From NCBI GenBank assembly GCA_947258835.1, contig CAMYJY010000096.1:1-7406 (forward strand): a stretch of DNA of 7,406 nucleotides, in the 5' to 3' direction. Each line of letters starts with the position of its first letter. Positions within the stretch are counted from its first letter, which is position 1. Shown here piece after piece: positions 7,196-7,406 of the stretch. This DNA comes from an uncultured Pirellulales bacterium (lineage in GTDB: Bacteria; Planctomycetota; Planctomycetia; Pirellulales; Lacipirellulaceae). Position numbers and translations under genes: made by a program. Under the pieces are notes generated by a model. That model saw only the letters and a program-made list of their open reading frames with translations. It had not been told where the DNA came from and did no database searches.

Positions 7196-7251
7196 GCTCA
7201 GACAACCCCAGCTTGCCGGATAACTGGCAGAAATGGAACACGCGCGGGTGG

Positions 7252-7277
7252 CATCGGTTGGCGGTAGCCTACCGATG
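7252..7277. repeat. Imperfect hairpin, possibly a dispersed palindromic element
   Basis: CATCGGT (7252-7258) pairs with ACCGATG (7271-7277). After one T-T mismatch, GGC pairs with GCC around a GGTA loop. A second short palindrome, TGTGAC-GCA-GTCACA (7276-7290), overlaps its right end. Compact hairpins like this in a promoter-distal intergenic region resemble REP-type elements, but only one copy is visible in the window. Confidence 0.55.
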
Positions 7278-7380
7278 TGACGCAGTCACAAGAGGTTTCT
7301 GGGGAGCTTTAGGCGTTGGGCAGATGAGAACTTACCCATCGACAGCCCAATGGAGTCGCTTCGCTGGGATTTTCGATCAC

Positions 7381-7406
7381 GCGGCAGGTAAAAACTTACC
7401 TGCCGC
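7381..7406. repeat. Perfect 11-bp inverted repeat at the window edge
   Basis: GCGGCAGGTAA (7381-7391) and TTACCTGCCGC (7396-7406) are exact reverse complements around an AAAC loop. The right arm ends at the last base of the window, so the stem may extend further and any following T-run cannot be seen. It could be a terminator for a gene outside the window or another dispersed palindrome. Confidence 0.7.

Larger units (their letters stand above)
7142..7406. other. Non-coding upstream region of the mechanosensitive channel gene
   Basis: I see no gene in these 265 bases. They hold the likely promoter of the channel gene, an imperfect hairpin with an adjoining short palindrome (7252-7290), and a perfect hairpin at the edge. 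A short frame from ATG 7324 runs open to the window end, but it reads through the edge hairpin and has no recognisable motif. Confidence 0.6.

Noticed and set aside
3161..7400. Repeated short string AACTTACC near 3161, 7330 and 7394 as a dispersed repeat
   Set aside because: Eight bases shared by three places, with unrelated flanks, is within chance expectation and the copies show no regular spacing.
7324..7406. Start of a new plus-strand gene at ATG 7324
   Set aside because: No ribosome binding site or known motif, and the frame runs through a perfect inverted repeat, which suggests non-coding sequence.

Overview
The window looks like a chromosomal segment of a GC-rich, Gram-negative-type bacterium. 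I infer a member of the Planctomycetota (Pirellulales-like). The grounds are that prfA and prmC have no Shine-Dalgarno sequence, that the CopG/ParD-like antitoxin and PIN toxin remnant resemble families I associate with that phylum, and that there is a very large MscK-type channel with an exported coiled-coil domain. This assignment comes from recognition, not from a search.

Left part (about 1-3101, all on +): an upstream leader with a perfect 17-bp hairpin (98-134), then prfA (peptide chain release factor 1), then a 160-bp gap with a second perfect hairpin, then prmC (release factor glutamine methyltransferase), then a DUF4261-family gene starting 4 nt after the prmC stop. PrmC methylates the Gln of the GGQ motif carried by RF1, so prfA and prmC form one functional unit in translation termination. 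The DUF4261 gene is probably translationally coupled to prmC, but its role is unknown.

Middle part (about 3102-3820): a 150-bp non-coding stretch, then a small antitoxin-like gene, more AT-rich than its surroundings, with a good ribosome binding site. It is followed directly by the C-terminal 52 codons of a PIN-domain (VapC-type) toxin whose N-terminal half is missing. This is a decayed toxin-antitoxin module: the antitoxin is open and the toxin is broken.

Right part (3821-7141, on -): one 1106-residue mechanosensitive channel of the MscK/MscM (KefA) type, convergent with the toxin-antitoxin remnant. It has a signal peptide, a long periplasmic coiled-coil domain, about eleven membrane segments and a C-terminal MscS core. 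Upstream of it (7142-7406) I see no gene. That stretch holds a possible -10 element, an imperfect hairpin with an adjoining short palindrome, and a perfect hairpin ending exactly at the window edge.

Most of the window is ordinary housekeeping sequence. I found no clear evidence of a new multi-gene system. The best leads are the DUF4261 gene tied to prmC, the orphaned antitoxin with its truncated PIN toxin, and the strong hairpins flanking prfA.
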